A stretch of DNA of 18,575 bases from Dehalococcoidia bacterium (lineage in GTDB: Bacteria; Chloroflexota; Dehalococcoidia; Lucifugimonadales; SHYF01): contig SHYF01000010.1 of the NCBI GenBank assembly GCA_009692985.1, positions 1-18,575 on the forward strand, in the 5' to 3' direction. The notes under the pieces were generated by a model that was not told where the DNA came from, made no database searches, and was given only the letters and a program-made list of their open reading frames with translations. Numbering within the stretch: position 1 is the stretch's first letter; every line of letters starts with the position of its first letter. Below, one piece after another: positions 9,928 to 17,309 of this stretch. Position numbers and translations under genes: made by a program.

Positions 9928-10725
9928 CTATGCTGTCCCCGTCAGCCACGTGCCGCCACCTTGACCGTTGATGGCGGCCAGCAGCGCCTTGGGGACTCGT
10001 CCGTCCAGTATGCGGGCTACGGGAACCCGCTCCAGTGCCTTCATACAGGCCTCAAGCTTTGGAATCATACCGCCATCCGCCGTCCCCGAAGATATCAGAC
10101 CTCGTACCTCCCTGGCAGTAACCCTGGATATCAGGCGCTTGGAAGAGTCCAGCACACCCTCCACGTCTGTGAGAAAGACCAGCTTGTCCGCGTTCAATGC
10201 CCAGGCCAGATGGCCGGCAGCGGTATCGCCATTGATATTCAACAGCGTACACTCATCCCCAGCCTCCATGGGCAGATGGATGCCCACTGGGGCCACCACA
10301 GGTATGTAGCCTGCCCGTATCAGCTCCAGCACTGGTTCCGGATTTACACCCACGACCTCTCCGACCAGCCCTAGCTCCGGATTGGCCGGCCTGGCTTGTA
10401 GTAGGCCACCATCGGCGCCGCTGATCCCCACAGCCCGCCCGCCCAGGGCCATAACCTTTGCCACCAGTTGCTTGTTGATGAGTCCAGCTAGCACCGCTAC
10501 CACAATCTCCAGGCTGGGCGCATCGGTGACCCGAAGCCCACGGACAAACCGTGGCGTCAGGCCCTGCCGTTGCATCCACCCGCTGATGGCGGGGCCTCCG
10601 CCATGAACCACCACGGACACAACCCCTTGCCTTTGGAGTGTCACCAGGTCATACAGCGAGGTGTCGGACACTCCCAGCGTACTACCACCTATCTTTACAA
10701 CAACGGGCCTGGAACTGGCAGGCAT
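9928..10725 (-). CDS. argB: Acetylglutamate kinase
   Basis: Phosphorylates N-acetylglutamate with ATP. The 265-residue amino-acid kinase has VVVKIGGS (Lys11), VVHGGGPAISGWM, RVTDAPSLEIV, the substrate stretch LLNINGDTAAGHLA, LTDVEGVLD, and the GGMIPKLEACMKAL loop. It begins almost directly with the first beta strand. The N-terminal helix that forms the ring hexamer of arginine-inhibited enzymes is therefore absent, suggesting an arginine-insensitive dimer (inferred from family knowledge). ATG at 10725 has a weak AAGGG upstream. It lies 54 bp after argJ and 18 bp before the UPF0182 gene. Confidence 0.95.
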   Translation of the reverse strand: MPASSRPVVVKIGGSTLGVSDTSLYDLVTLQRQGVVSVVVHGGGPAISGWMQRQGLTPRFVRGLRVTDAPSLEIVVAVLAGLINKQLVAKVMALGGRAVGISGADGGLLQARPANPELGLVGEVVGVNPEPVLELIRAGYIPVVAPVGIHLPMEAGDECTLLNINGDTAAGHLAWALNADKLVFLTDVEGVLDSSKRLISRVTAREVRGLISSGTADGGMIPKLEACMKALERVPVARILDGRVPKALLAAINGQGGGTWLTGTA

Positions 10726-10779
10726 AGGGAACCCTTTTTCGGTCCACTGTTCAGCCTTTAGGAGTCAGGGACATGAATG

Positions 10780-11997
10780 CTAAGTGGTGTAGGCGCTGTT
10801 GAAGGTTACGTAGGCCTCGCTAAGATTGCATCCCCAGGCAACGGCCCGCCCATCGCCCAGGTGGAGATTGACCCGGAAGGACACCTCCGGGCTTCTCATC
10901 TGGAGCACCACGGCATCTTTGAAGAAGGGTATGGGCACCCCCTTCTCCATAAGGCACACGTCGTTTACGTACAGGGCAAGCCGCTCCTCCCGGACATGGG
11001 CGCCGCTGCGTCCCAGGGCACCTATGATGCGTCCCCAGTTGGGGTCGTTGCCATGGACGGCGGTCTTGACCAGGTTGGAACTGGCGATGGTCCGAGCGGC
11101 CATGCGCGCCTCTTTTTCGTTCCTGGCGCCTTCCACTATGACCTCAAAGAGCTTGCTGGCCCCCTCGCCGTCCCGGACGATCTCCTTGGCCAGATGAATA
11201 GAAAGCTGCGTGACTGCGTCCTGAAAGAGGGCAGCTTCCGGGGACCCTTCGCTAATGGGAGCGCCACCAGCAGCGCCGTTGGCCATGATCAGCAGGGTAT
11301 CGTTGGTGCTGGTGTCGCCGTCCACTGAGATCATGTTGAAGGAGCGGTCGGCAGCCTGCTTTATGGCACGTTGGAGAAACGAGGCCTCCACAGAGGCGTC
11401 AGTGGCAAGGACAGCCAGCATGGTTGCCATGTCGGGGTGGATCATGCCAGAGCCTTTGGCCACGCCGCCCACGGTGACTGTGCGACCGCCAAAGCTATAG
11501 GCCACCGCCGCATCCTTGGGTCGTGTATCGGTGGTCATGATCGCCCTGGCAAAGGCGTTGCCGCCCGATGGAGAGAGTTGAATCTTTGGTAGTGCGGCTC
11601 GGATCAAGGCCATCGGCAGCTCGACTCCGATCAACCCTGTGCTCAAGAAGGCCACCTCCGCCTCCGGCACCTCCATTTGCGCTGATACCAGCCGGACCAC
11701 GTCCTCTGCATCCGTCCTACCCTGATGTCCAACCGATGTATTGGCAATGCCGCTGTTAGCCACCACCAACCGTACGGCCCCCAGCCGGACATGCTCCTGG
11801 GTGAGAACTATGGAAGGCGATTTGATCCTGTTGGCGGTGAACACGCCGCCGCAAACGCAAGGGAGTGTGGAGTAGACTATGCCCAGGTCGTACTTGTCCT
11901 CGGCGTATGTCTTCATGCCCGCGAAGGTGGCTCCAGCCTCGAAGCCCTGAACGGTGGTTACTGTGCCTTTATTGAGGAATCTGATTTGCTGGTTCAT
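10780..11997 (-). CDS. argJ: Bifunctional ornithine acetyltransferase / N-acetylglutamate synthase
   Basis: Transfers acetyl from N-acetylornithine to glutamate, recycling the acetyl group. The Ntn-like fold self-cleaves before a threonine: here GSGMIHPDMATMLAVLATDA, with cleavage expected at Ala-Thr (Thr192 from this start). Other marks are GGVFTANRIK, STGLIGVELP, TTDTRPKDAA, the SVDGDTSTNDT stretch, and HGNDPNWGRIIGALGRSG. The usual NSGNANA reads NSGIANTSVG. The ATG at 11997 was chosen; an in-frame TTG at 12021 gives eight more residues. A GGAGG between the two lies too close to the TTG and 17 bases from the ATG, so the start is uncertain. Whether it also makes acetylglutamate from acetyl-CoA cannot be read from sequence. 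A promoter candidate lies just upstream. Confidence 0.95.
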   Translation of the reverse strand: MNQQIRFLNKGTVTTVQGFEAGATFAGMKTYAEDKYDLGIVYSTLPCVCGGVFTANRIKSPSIVLTQEHVRLGAVRLVVANSGIANTSVGHQGRTDAEDVVRLVSAQMEVPEAEVAFLSTGLIGVELPMALIRAALPKIQLSPSGGNAFARAIMTTDTRPKDAAVAYSFGGRTVTVGGVAKGSGMIHPDMATMLAVLATDASVEASFLQRAIKQAADRSFNMISVDGDTSTNDTLLIMANGAAGGAPISEGSPEAALFQDAVTQLSIHLAKEIVRDGEGASKLFEVIVEGARNEKEARMAARTIASSNLVKTAVHGNDPNWGRIIGALGRSGAHVREERLALYVNDVCLMEKGVPIPFFKDAVVLQMRSPEVSFRVNLHLGDGRAVAWGCNLSEAYVTFNSAYTT

Positions 11998-12030
11998 AGT
12001 GGGTTTCGTAACTTCCTCCAAGACAGGCGG

Positions 12031-12059
12031 AGTATAGCATAGCTAGGAATTGATGGAAA
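12031..12059 (-). promoter_or_regulatory. Candidate sigma-70-type promoter for the argJ-argB-UPF0182-argD run
   Basis: On the minus strand TTTCCA (12054-12059) and TATACT (12031-12036) are separated by 17 bp. TATACT matches the -10 consensus at 5 of 6, and TTTCCA matches the -35 at 4 of 6. Transcription would start near 12024, giving a leader of roughly 28 nt before the argJ ATG. The rest of the 12022-12319 stretch holds the hairpin repeat at 12203 and no further gene. Confidence 0.5.
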
Positions 12060-12202
12060 GGGCGGGGGCACGCTGGTTGCCTTGGCTTGGCAGGGATAAT
12101 GCCAGCCATTTCTTTACAAGCTACGCTTAGGTAGAATAGGCGCAGCAGACTATTTAGTACTTCCCAGCAGAAATCAGCGTTACATTGGGCCCGCTCCCCA
12201 CG

Positions 12203-12306
12203 GGAGTCCAGGGGGGCAAAGCCCCCTTGGCGGGGGAACTGGGGGGGTGCCCCCCAGAAATTATCTTTCCCCCCTTCCTTTCAGGAAGGGGGTCAGGGGG
12301 ATGGTC
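12203..12306. repeat. Hairpin repeat, left direct copy flanking the PPOX gene
   Basis: Three hairpins in a row: GGGGGC (12212-12217) / GCCCCC (12221-12226); an 8-bp stem CTGGGGGG (12239-12246) / CCCCCCAG (12250-12257); and a 10-bp stem CCCCCTTCCT (12270-12279) / AGGAAGGGGG (12283-12292). It begins GGAGTCCAG and ends in a block (12283-12306) identical over 24 bases to the end of the copy at 12756-12858. Both copies have the same orientation. The PPOX Shine-Dalgarno AAAGGAG follows the repeat end directly. Confidence 0.85.
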
Positions 12307-12319
12307 AAAGGAGAAAAAC

Positions 12320-12727
12320 ATGGAGACAAAACTTCCGGCCAAGGCAGTGGAGCTACTTCGAAAGCCGGTGCTAGCGCACATTGCTACTGTCATGCAGGAT
12401 GGGTCGCCCCAGGTCACGCCCGTTTGGGTGGACACAGACGGCGAGTACATCCTGATCAATACAGCCGAGGGAAGGGTCAAGACGCGAAACGTGAAACGTA
12501 ACCCCCGTGTCGCAGTTTCCATGACGGACCCCGAAAGCCCGTGGGCAGGCTCCCTTTGGGCCAGGGGCACAGTTGTGGAGATCACAACGGCTGGCGCTAA
12601 CGACCACATTTCCTTTCTGGCGAAGAAGTACACGGGGGCTGAAAGATACAACTTCCGGCCAGGCGAAGTGCGCGTGATACTGAAGATTAGGCCGGACAGC
12701 ATCAGCGGTGGCGTCACACGCGGATAG
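12320..12727 (+). CDS. PPOX-class (pyridoxamine-phosphate-oxidase-like) FMN/F420-binding protein
   Basis: Small split-beta-barrel flavin protein of 135 residues, the only gene on the plus strand. Family marks are LLRKPVLAHIATVMQDGSPQ, VTPVWVDTDGEYILINTAEGR, KTRNVKRNPRVAVSMTDPESP, and LWARGTVVEI. These match the TIGR03618-like PPOX class F420-dependent group, whose members reduce various substrates with F420H2; FMN cannot be excluded. The open frame extends upstream to 12185 but that part is repeat. The ATG at 12320 has AAAGGAG at a good distance and gives the family N terminus. The gene is bounded by direct repeats, head-to-head with argJ and converging on trpB, and looks like an inserted cassette. 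Substrate is unknown. Confidence 0.88.
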   Translation: METKLPAKAVELLRKPVLAHIATVMQDGSPQVTPVWVDTDGEYILINTAEGRVKTRNVKRNPRVAVSMTDPESPWAGSLWARGTVVEITTAGANDHISFLAKKYTGAERYNFRPGEVRVILKIRPDSISGGVTRG

Positions 12728-12755
12728 CGGCGCAGCCACGCAAGTGTTGTTAAGC

Positions 12756-12858
12756 GGAGTCCAGAGGGGCGAAACCCCTTTGGTGGAGGTCTGGGGGTAT
12801 CCCCCAAATTCAATTGTCATCCCCCTTCCTGGCCAGGAAGGGGGTCAGGGGGATGGTC
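12756..12858. repeat. Hairpin repeat, right direct copy flanking the PPOX gene
   Basis: Begins GGAGTCCAGAGGGGC like the copy at 12203 and shares its last 24 bases. It contains TGGGGG (12792-12797) / CCCCCA (12801-12806) and a perfect 24-bp palindrome at 12821-12844 centred on GGCC. It lies between the convergent PPOX (+) and trpB (-) stops and might fold in either transcript. No T-run follows, so a terminator role is only a guess. The rest of 12728-12880 holds nothing else recognisable. Confidence 0.85.
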
Positions 12859-12880
12859 GAGGGAGTTTTTCCGCACCCTG

Positions 12881-14671
12881 CTAGGTGCTTTCCTGCACCG
12901 TCTGCAAATCCTTGTCGCCGCGTCCGCTGAGACAGACGAGGATAATGACGTCCGTGCTCAGCGTAGGAGCCAACTGAGCCACATACGCGATAGCGTGGGC
13001 AGGCTCCAAGGCGGGAATGATGCCCTCGGTACGGCATAGCAGTCGGAACCCCTCTAGCGCCTGGGCATCCGTCACGGCGATGTAGGTGGCCCGGTGAATG
13101 TCTTTGAGGTATGAGTGCTCCGGCCCAACACCAGGATAGTCCAACCCCGCCGAGACGCTATGGGTCTCCCGCACTTGGCCGTCGTCGTCCTGTAGAAGAT
13201 ACGAGAAGGAGCCGTGTAGCACCCCCGGCTTGCCGGCCACCAGGGTTGCGGCGTGCTTGCCTGTCTCGATGCCCTCTCCCCCAGCTTCGACGCCTACCAG
13301 ACGCACCGATTCGTCAGCCAGGAGTGGGTAGAACAGGCCTATGGCGTTGCTGCCGCCACCCACGCAGGCGATGGCGTAGTCGGGCAAGCGACCTGCAGCC
13401 TCCAGTATTTGCGTCCTGGCCTCGCTGCCTATCACCGACTGAAAGTCGCGCACCATCATTGGGTACGGATGTGGCCCCACGGCGCTGCCAAGAAGGTAGT
13501 GGGTGGTCTCCACGTTGGTCACCCAGTCGCGGATTGTCTCGTTGATGGCGTCCTTCAGTGTGCGGGTGCCGCTGGACACGGGACGCACTTCCGCTCCCAG
13601 CAGCCGCATGCGGTAGACGTTAGGGGCCTGGCGGCGCATGTCCTCCTCGCCCATGTAGACGATGCACTCCATGCCCAGCATGGCGCAAACCGTGGCGGCG
13701 GCGACTCCGTGCTGGCCCGCGCCGGTCTCGGCAATTATTCGCCGTTTGCCCATGCGTCTGGCCAGCAAGCCTTGTCCCAAGGCGTTGTTAATTTTATGCG
13801 CGCCGGTGTGGGCCAGGTCTTCCCGTTTGAGGTATATCTGCGCGCCGCCCAGACGACGGCTCAGGTTGGCGGCGTGGTACAGAGGTGTGGGACGTCCGGC
13901 GTAGTGCTTCAGCAGAGAGGCCAGCTCTGCCTGGAAAGCAGCGTCCTCCTGGGCCGAGCGGTACGCAGCCTCCAGCTCCTCCAGGGCCGCCATGAGGGTC
14001 TCGGGCACAAAGCGGCCTCCGTACTCTCCAAAGCGGCCACGACTATCAGAGAGTGGCTTTGTTACCTTCATGGCTAGGCCAGGCTGGAGGTGGCGCAGTA
14101 TCTCTCTCGTGAACGCCTGCCACGCGCCGTATTGAATTTCAGAGCGCTGGTTTCGAAGGGTGAATACACCGTAGTCCGGTTCTAGTGTATCCTTTCTGAT
14201 ATTTTCATAGTCTATGGCCGTGCGCTTTGCCGGGCTAATCGTGCCCTTGACCGTCAGCAGCACGCCCCAGAATTCTGGATTCGTGTCCCGTACTTGCTGG
14301 AAGTTCTTACGCAGCCGCCCCAGCTTCTCCTTGTACCCATCCTTCTTGTCCCGAATGCCAGTCGCTTTTATCTCAAGGGCAGCGCCTACCTGCTGAGGCT
14401 CATAGATTGCTTCGCTGCCGTGCCGCTCCGGCTGAGCGTCCGATCTCACCAGCAGAAGGTCCCACTGAACTAGCCGAGGCCGTCCGATTTCGCGGATGTA
14501 GACATCAGGTTCTGAGACCGTCCAGCCAGCCGGGAGGTGTGGCTTCAGAAACTTTCCGATCACCTTACAGATTTCTAGGCCACTAACCCTTGTATGGAAC
14601 TGCTTGTACTCCTTAGTGACTTGAACGACTTCCTCGCATAGTTGCCTTTGTTCGTCATCGTACGCGTCCAT
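12881..14671 (-). CDS. trpB: Tryptophan synthase beta chain with an N-terminal PD-(D/E)XK nuclease-like domain
   Basis: Residues 201-596 are a complete TrpB, which joins indole and serine using [20 protein letters not shown], the PLP lysine in [13 protein letters not shown] (Lys293), the catalytic glutamate in [11 protein letters not shown] (Glu315), GGGSNA (438-443), [19 protein letters not shown] and CLSGRGDKD. Residues 1-200 are not part of TrpB. They contain QWDLLLV (Asp71) and AALEIKATG (Glu100, Lys102), a D-x28-E-x-K arrangement typical of PD-(D/E)XK nucleases, plus a charged helix 110-128. ATG at 14671 has a strong GGGAGGAAAT before it; the internal ATG at 14071 (start of [14 protein letters not shown]) has none, and there is no in-frame stop between. 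The N-terminal DNA is lower in GC (about 50% by eye). A shorter separate TrpB starting at 14071 is the alternative reading. No trpA follows. Confidence 0.9.
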   Translation of the reverse strand: MDAYDDEQRQLCEEVVQVTKEYKQFHTRVSGLEICKVIGKFLKPHLPAGWTVSEPDVYIREIGRPRLVQWDLLLVRSDAQPERHGSEAIYEPQQVGAALEIKATGIRDKKDGYKEKLGRLRKNFQQVRDTNPEFWGVLLTVKGTISPAKRTAIDYENIRKDTLEPDYGVFTLRNQRSEIQYGAWQAFTREILRHLQPGLAMKVTKPLSDSRGRFGEYGGRFVPETLMAALEELEAAYRSAQEDAAFQAELASLLKHYAGRPTPLYHAANLSRRLGGAQIYLKREDLAHTGAHKINNALGQGLLARRMGKRRIIAETGAGQHGVAAATVCAMLGMECIVYMGEEDMRRQAPNVYRMRLLGAEVRPVSSGTRTLKDAINETIRDWVTNVETTHYLLGSAVGPHPYPMMVRDFQSVIGSEARTQILEAAGRLPDYAIACVGGGSNAIGLFYPLLADESVRLVGVEAGGEGIETGKHAATLVAGKPGVLHGSFSYLLQDDDGQVRETHSVSAGLDYPGVGPEHSYLKDIHRATYIAVTDAQALEGFRLLCRTEGIIPALEPAHAIAYVAQLAPTLSTDVIILVCLSGRGDKDLQTVQEST

Positions 14672-14707
14672 ATTTCCTCCCAGGGTGCGCCTTCTTACCC
14701 TTCCCTC

Positions 14708-15370
14708 TTACCGTGATCGTACACCGCGCGCCGCTGCCACAAATGCCCTTATCTTCACCACGTCCTTCATCCCATTCGTTTCCACGCCGCTTGATACGTC
14801 CACGCCCCAGGGACCGACATCGCGCACCGCCTGGGCTACGTTGTCAGGCGTAAGGCCGCCTCCCATCAAGAACTGATGGAGAGGCGCCAGTTGCGCGGCG
14901 ATGTTCCAATCGAAGGTGGCGCCGGTGCCTCCGTAGGCACCGGCTACGTCAGGGTCTAGCAACGGTAGTATGTTCGCCGACTCTAGTTTAGCAAGAACAG
15001 CGTCCAGAGCGCTTACCACCTGCTGGATGGGCTGGCCTAGAGGGACGCGCACCGCCTTGATGACGGGACGCCCCAGTTGCAGGCAGTAGTCCAGCGGTTC
15101 ATGCCCGCTGAGCTGCGCCATGTCCAAGTCGCAGTCGTCCAGGATGCGGTTCACCTCTTCCAGCGGCTGGTCAGCGAAGATGCCCACCAGCCTTGGCCTC
15201 ATGCGACCGTGCTTCTGGCGGTACGCTTTGACTATTAGATTGGCCTTCTCCTCCGTCAGGCAGCGCCGCGCTCCAGGGACAAAGTTCAGGCCAACGTAGT
15301 CGGCGCCGGCTTCGGCGGCGGCCAGGGCGTGCTCCACATCTTGAACGCTACATATCTTGATGCGAATCAA
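14708..15370 (-). CDS. trpF: Phosphoribosylanthranilate isomerase
   Basis: Amadori rearrangement of phosphoribosylanthranilate to CdRP. The 220-residue TIM barrel starts IRIKICSVQD with the catalytic Cys7, then AGADYVGLNFVPGARR, LVGIFADQ, AQLSGHE, the catalytic aspartate in LLDPDVAGAYGGTG (Asp139), and GGLTPDNVAQA with DVSSGVET at the phosphate-binding end. The usual KICG and QLHG(D/N)E motifs read KICS and QLSGHE, mild departures with catalytic residues kept. The start is TTG at 15370. An in-frame TGA lies at 15377-15379, so no longer start is possible. The GAGGG before it belongs to the hairpin repeat that ends at 15371. Confidence 0.94.
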   Translation of the reverse strand: MIRIKICSVQDVEHALAAAEAGADYVGLNFVPGARRCLTEEKANLIVKAYRQKHGRMRPRLVGIFADQPLEEVNRILDDCDLDMAQLSGHEPLDYCLQLGRPVIKAVRVPLGQPIQQVVSALDAVLAKLESANILPLLDPDVAGAYGGTGATFDWNIAAQLAPLHQFLMGGGLTPDNVAQAVRDVGPWGVDVSSGVETNGMKDVVKIRAFVAAARGVRSR

Positions 15371-15484
15371 GAACCCTCACCCCCTAGCCCCCTCTCCCTA
15401 ATGGAGAGGGGGTAAGAGAAAAGGGTATGGGGGATACCCCCAAACCCTCGCCAGAAAGGGCATCGCCCTCTCTGGACTCTCCCG
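15371..15484. repeat. Hairpin repeat, copy in the trpF/trpC gap (reverse orientation to the PPOX-flanking pair)
   Basis: Fills most of the 127-bp gap between trpF and trpC. A perfect 10-bp stem CCCCCTCTCC (15388-15397) / GGAGAGGGGG (15403-15412) is followed by TGGGGG (15428-15433) / CCCCCA (15437-15442) and AGGGC (15457-15461) / GCCCT (15465-15469), then CTGGACTCTC. Read on the minus strand it has the same order as the copies at 12203 and 12756: GAGTCCAG, three hairpins, AGGGGGTGAGGG end. That end supplies the purine-rich sequence just before the trpF TTG. Confidence 0.8.
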
Positions 15485-15497
15485 AACAGATGACAAC

Positions 15498-16289
15498 TTA
15501 TTGTGCCCCAGCCAGCTCCCGCACCTTGGCCGCCACGTCGGGCGCTGTAACCAGGGCTTCGCCCACCAGCACAGCGTTAACACAGGCCTTCTTCATGCGG
15601 GCAATGTCATCCCTGCTGTGGATGCCGCTCTCAGCTACCACGACTTTCCCCTTGGGGATAAGAGGCCGCAGGCGCTCCGCTAGGCCCATGTCCATCTGAA
15701 ACGTTCTCAGGTCCCTGTGGTTGACGCCTATGATTTCTGCGCCTGCCTCCAGAGCTGCCTCCAGCTCCGCCTCCGAGTGCACCTCCACCAGCGCCTGCAC
15801 CCAAATGGACTGCGTCACGCCAAGTAGCTCTCGTAGCTGTGTGGGCAACAGCATGGCGACTATCAGCAGCAGTGCATCTGCGCCGAAGGCCCGCGCCTGG
15901 TACACCTGGTACGGGTCGAATATGAAGTCCTTGCGCAGCACAGGCAAGCCCAGACCTCTTACGGCCTCCTTCACCAGCGCCAGATGCTCCAGGCTGCCAT
16001 GGAAGTGGTCAACCTCCGTCAGTACCGAGATGGCGGCGGCGCCGTTTTCAGCGTAGGTGCGGGCCAGGGACGCAGGATCGTAGCTGGGCGACAGCAGTCC
16101 CCGCGACGGCGACGCCTTCTTGCACTCGGCAATGAGGCGGACGCCAGGCCCTATGAGAGCGCCCGAGAGGTTCAGGGGCAGCGGCGTCGCTTTGGCGCGC
16201 CGCTCCATCTCTGAAAGCGACCGCTCTCGCTTCTGACGCACTAGCTCCCGCCGCTTGGATTCAAGGATTTCGTCCAGGATGGTGGGCAT
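15498..16289 (-). CDS. trpC: Indole-3-glycerol phosphate synthase
   Basis: Closes the indole ring from CdRP. The 263-residue TIM barrel begins MPTILDEILESKRRELVRQK, then LIAECKKASPSRG (Glu55, Lys58), YAENGAAAISVLTEVDHFHGS, PVLRKDFIFDPYQV (general acid Lys120), ALVEVHSEAELEAAL, IIGVNHRDLRTF and VVAESGI, all standard. Length is normal. ATG at 16289 follows the trpD stop by a single base (TGAGATG), so the two genes are translationally coupled. trpF follows after a repeat-filled 127-bp gap. Confidence 0.97.
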   Translation of the reverse strand: MPTILDEILESKRRELVRQKRERSLSEMERRAKATPLPLNLSGALIGPGVRLIAECKKASPSRGLLSPSYDPASLARTYAENGAAAISVLTEVDHFHGSLEHLALVKEAVRGLGLPVLRKDFIFDPYQVYQARAFGADALLLIVAMLLPTQLRELLGVTQSIWVQALVEVHSEAELEAALEAGAEIIGVNHRDLRTFQMDMGLAERLRPLIPKGKVVVAESGIHSRDDIARMKKACVNAVLVGEALVTAPDVAAKVRELAGAQ

Positions 16290-16290
16290 C

Positions 16291-17304
16291 TCAGCTCAGC
16301 TTCTGGCTCATGGCGGCCAGGTCCGCCAGCTTCTTGCGCGCGGCGCCGCTGGCAATGGCCCTTCTTGCCAAGGCAATGCCATCCTTCAGGTCGCGGGCCT
16401 TGCCGCCCAGCACCAGGGCGGCAGCTGCGTTCAGTGCCACCACGTCCTGGGCAGGCCCCAGCGCGCCATTGAGCACGCTGAGGAACATCTCTTTGTGATG
16501 TTCCAGTGTGCCACCCTTGATGTTATCCAGCGGTGCGCTGGGCAGCCCGACCTCCTCCGGCGTGATGGTATGGGTGCGCACCTTGCCATCCGTAAGCTCC
16601 CATACCCGTGTAGGCCCCGATATGGATATCTCGTCCATGCCTTCCGAGCCGTGCACCACCATTGCCCGCTGCGTCCCCAGGTGGCCCAGGGCCAATGCCA
16701 TCTTCTCTCCCAGGCCAGGGTCGGCGACGCCTAGAAGCTGGGCATGAGCACCGGCGGGATTGGTGAGCGGCCCCAGGATGTTGAACACGGTGCGTATGCC
16801 TATCTCCCGTCGCGGCACAGCGGCATGGCGCATGGCCGGGTGGAACACCTGCGCGAACATGAACCCCATGCCCACCTCATCGATACACCGCTTCACGCCA
16901 TCCGGGCTCAGGTCAATCTTGACGCCGTTGGCCTCCAGGATGTCGGCGCTGCCGCAGGCGCTGGATGCGGCGCGGTTGCCGTGCTTGGCTATCTTTAGGC
17001 CCGCAGCCGCGGCAACGATGGCAGCTGCCGTGGATACGTTCATTGTGTTGTGGCCGTCGCCACCGGTGCCACAGGTGTCCACCAGGAAGCCGTCGGTAAC
17101 GACCTTCAAGGACTTCTCGCGCATGATGGTGGCCATGCCGGTGATCTCTTCCGCCGACTCTCCCTTGATGCGCAGCGCCGTGACGAAGGCGGCGACTTGG
17201 GCATGGGTGGCCTGGCCCTCCATGATTTCATTCATGACCCCACCCGCCTCCTCCTGGGTGAGGTCTTTGCCCCGTACTATCTTGTCAATTGCTTGGCGGA
17301 TCAT
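16291..17304 (-). CDS. trpD: Anthranilate phosphoribosyltransferase
   Basis: Transfers phosphoribosyl from PRPP to anthranilate. The N-terminal helical domain starts MIRQAIDKIVRGKDLTQEEA. The PRPP-binding GTGGDGHNTMNVSTAAA follows, then KHGNRAASSACGSAD, FMFAQVFHPAMRH, RTVFNILGPLTNPA and VHGSEGMDEIS. From ATG 17304 the protein is 337 residues. An upstream ATG at 17328 adds eight residues (MQGGELAP). The shorter form was chosen because it begins as the family does and has GGAGG 13 bases upstream, while 17328 has none. With the longer form, the gene would overlap the preceding membrane-protein gene by 19 bases. Confidence 0.95.
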   Translation of the reverse strand: MIRQAIDKIVRGKDLTQEEAGGVMNEIMEGQATHAQVAAFVTALRIKGESAEEITGMATIMREKSLKVVTDGFLVDTCGTGGDGHNTMNVSTAAAIVAAAAGLKIAKHGNRAASSACGSADILEANGVKIDLSPDGVKRCIDEVGMGFMFAQVFHPAMRHAAVPRREIGIRTVFNILGPLTNPAGAHAQLLGVADPGLGEKMALALGHLGTQRAMVVHGSEGMDEISISGPTRVWELTDGKVRTHTITPEEVGLPSAPLDNIKGGTLEHHKEMFLSVLNGALGPAQDVVALNAAAALVLGGKARDLKDGIALARRAIASGAARKKLADLAAMSQKLS

Positions 17305-17309
17305 GGGCG

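Noticed and set aside
12109..12137. Plus-strand promoter for the PPOX gene (TTTACA ... TAGAAT)
   Set aside because: The spacer is only 13 bp, too short for a normal sigma-70 promoter; no better pair was found by eye.
12185..12319. N-terminal extension of the PPOX frame
   Set aside because: It translates the hairpin repeat into glycine/proline-rich sequence. The ATG at 12320 has the good ribosome binding site and the family N terminus.
12821..12844. 24-bp palindrome as an intrinsic terminator
   Set aside because: No T-run on either strand after the stem, and the palindrome is part of a dispersed repeat. A termination role is possible but not supported.
12203..12858. Repeats as a CRISPR array or IS ends
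   Set aside because: Only two copies here, 450 bp apart with a gene between, no regular spacers, and no transposase in the window.
13253..14077. Plus-strand open frame of 274 codons
   Set aside because: Antisense shadow of trpB; no recognisable domain or ribosome binding site.
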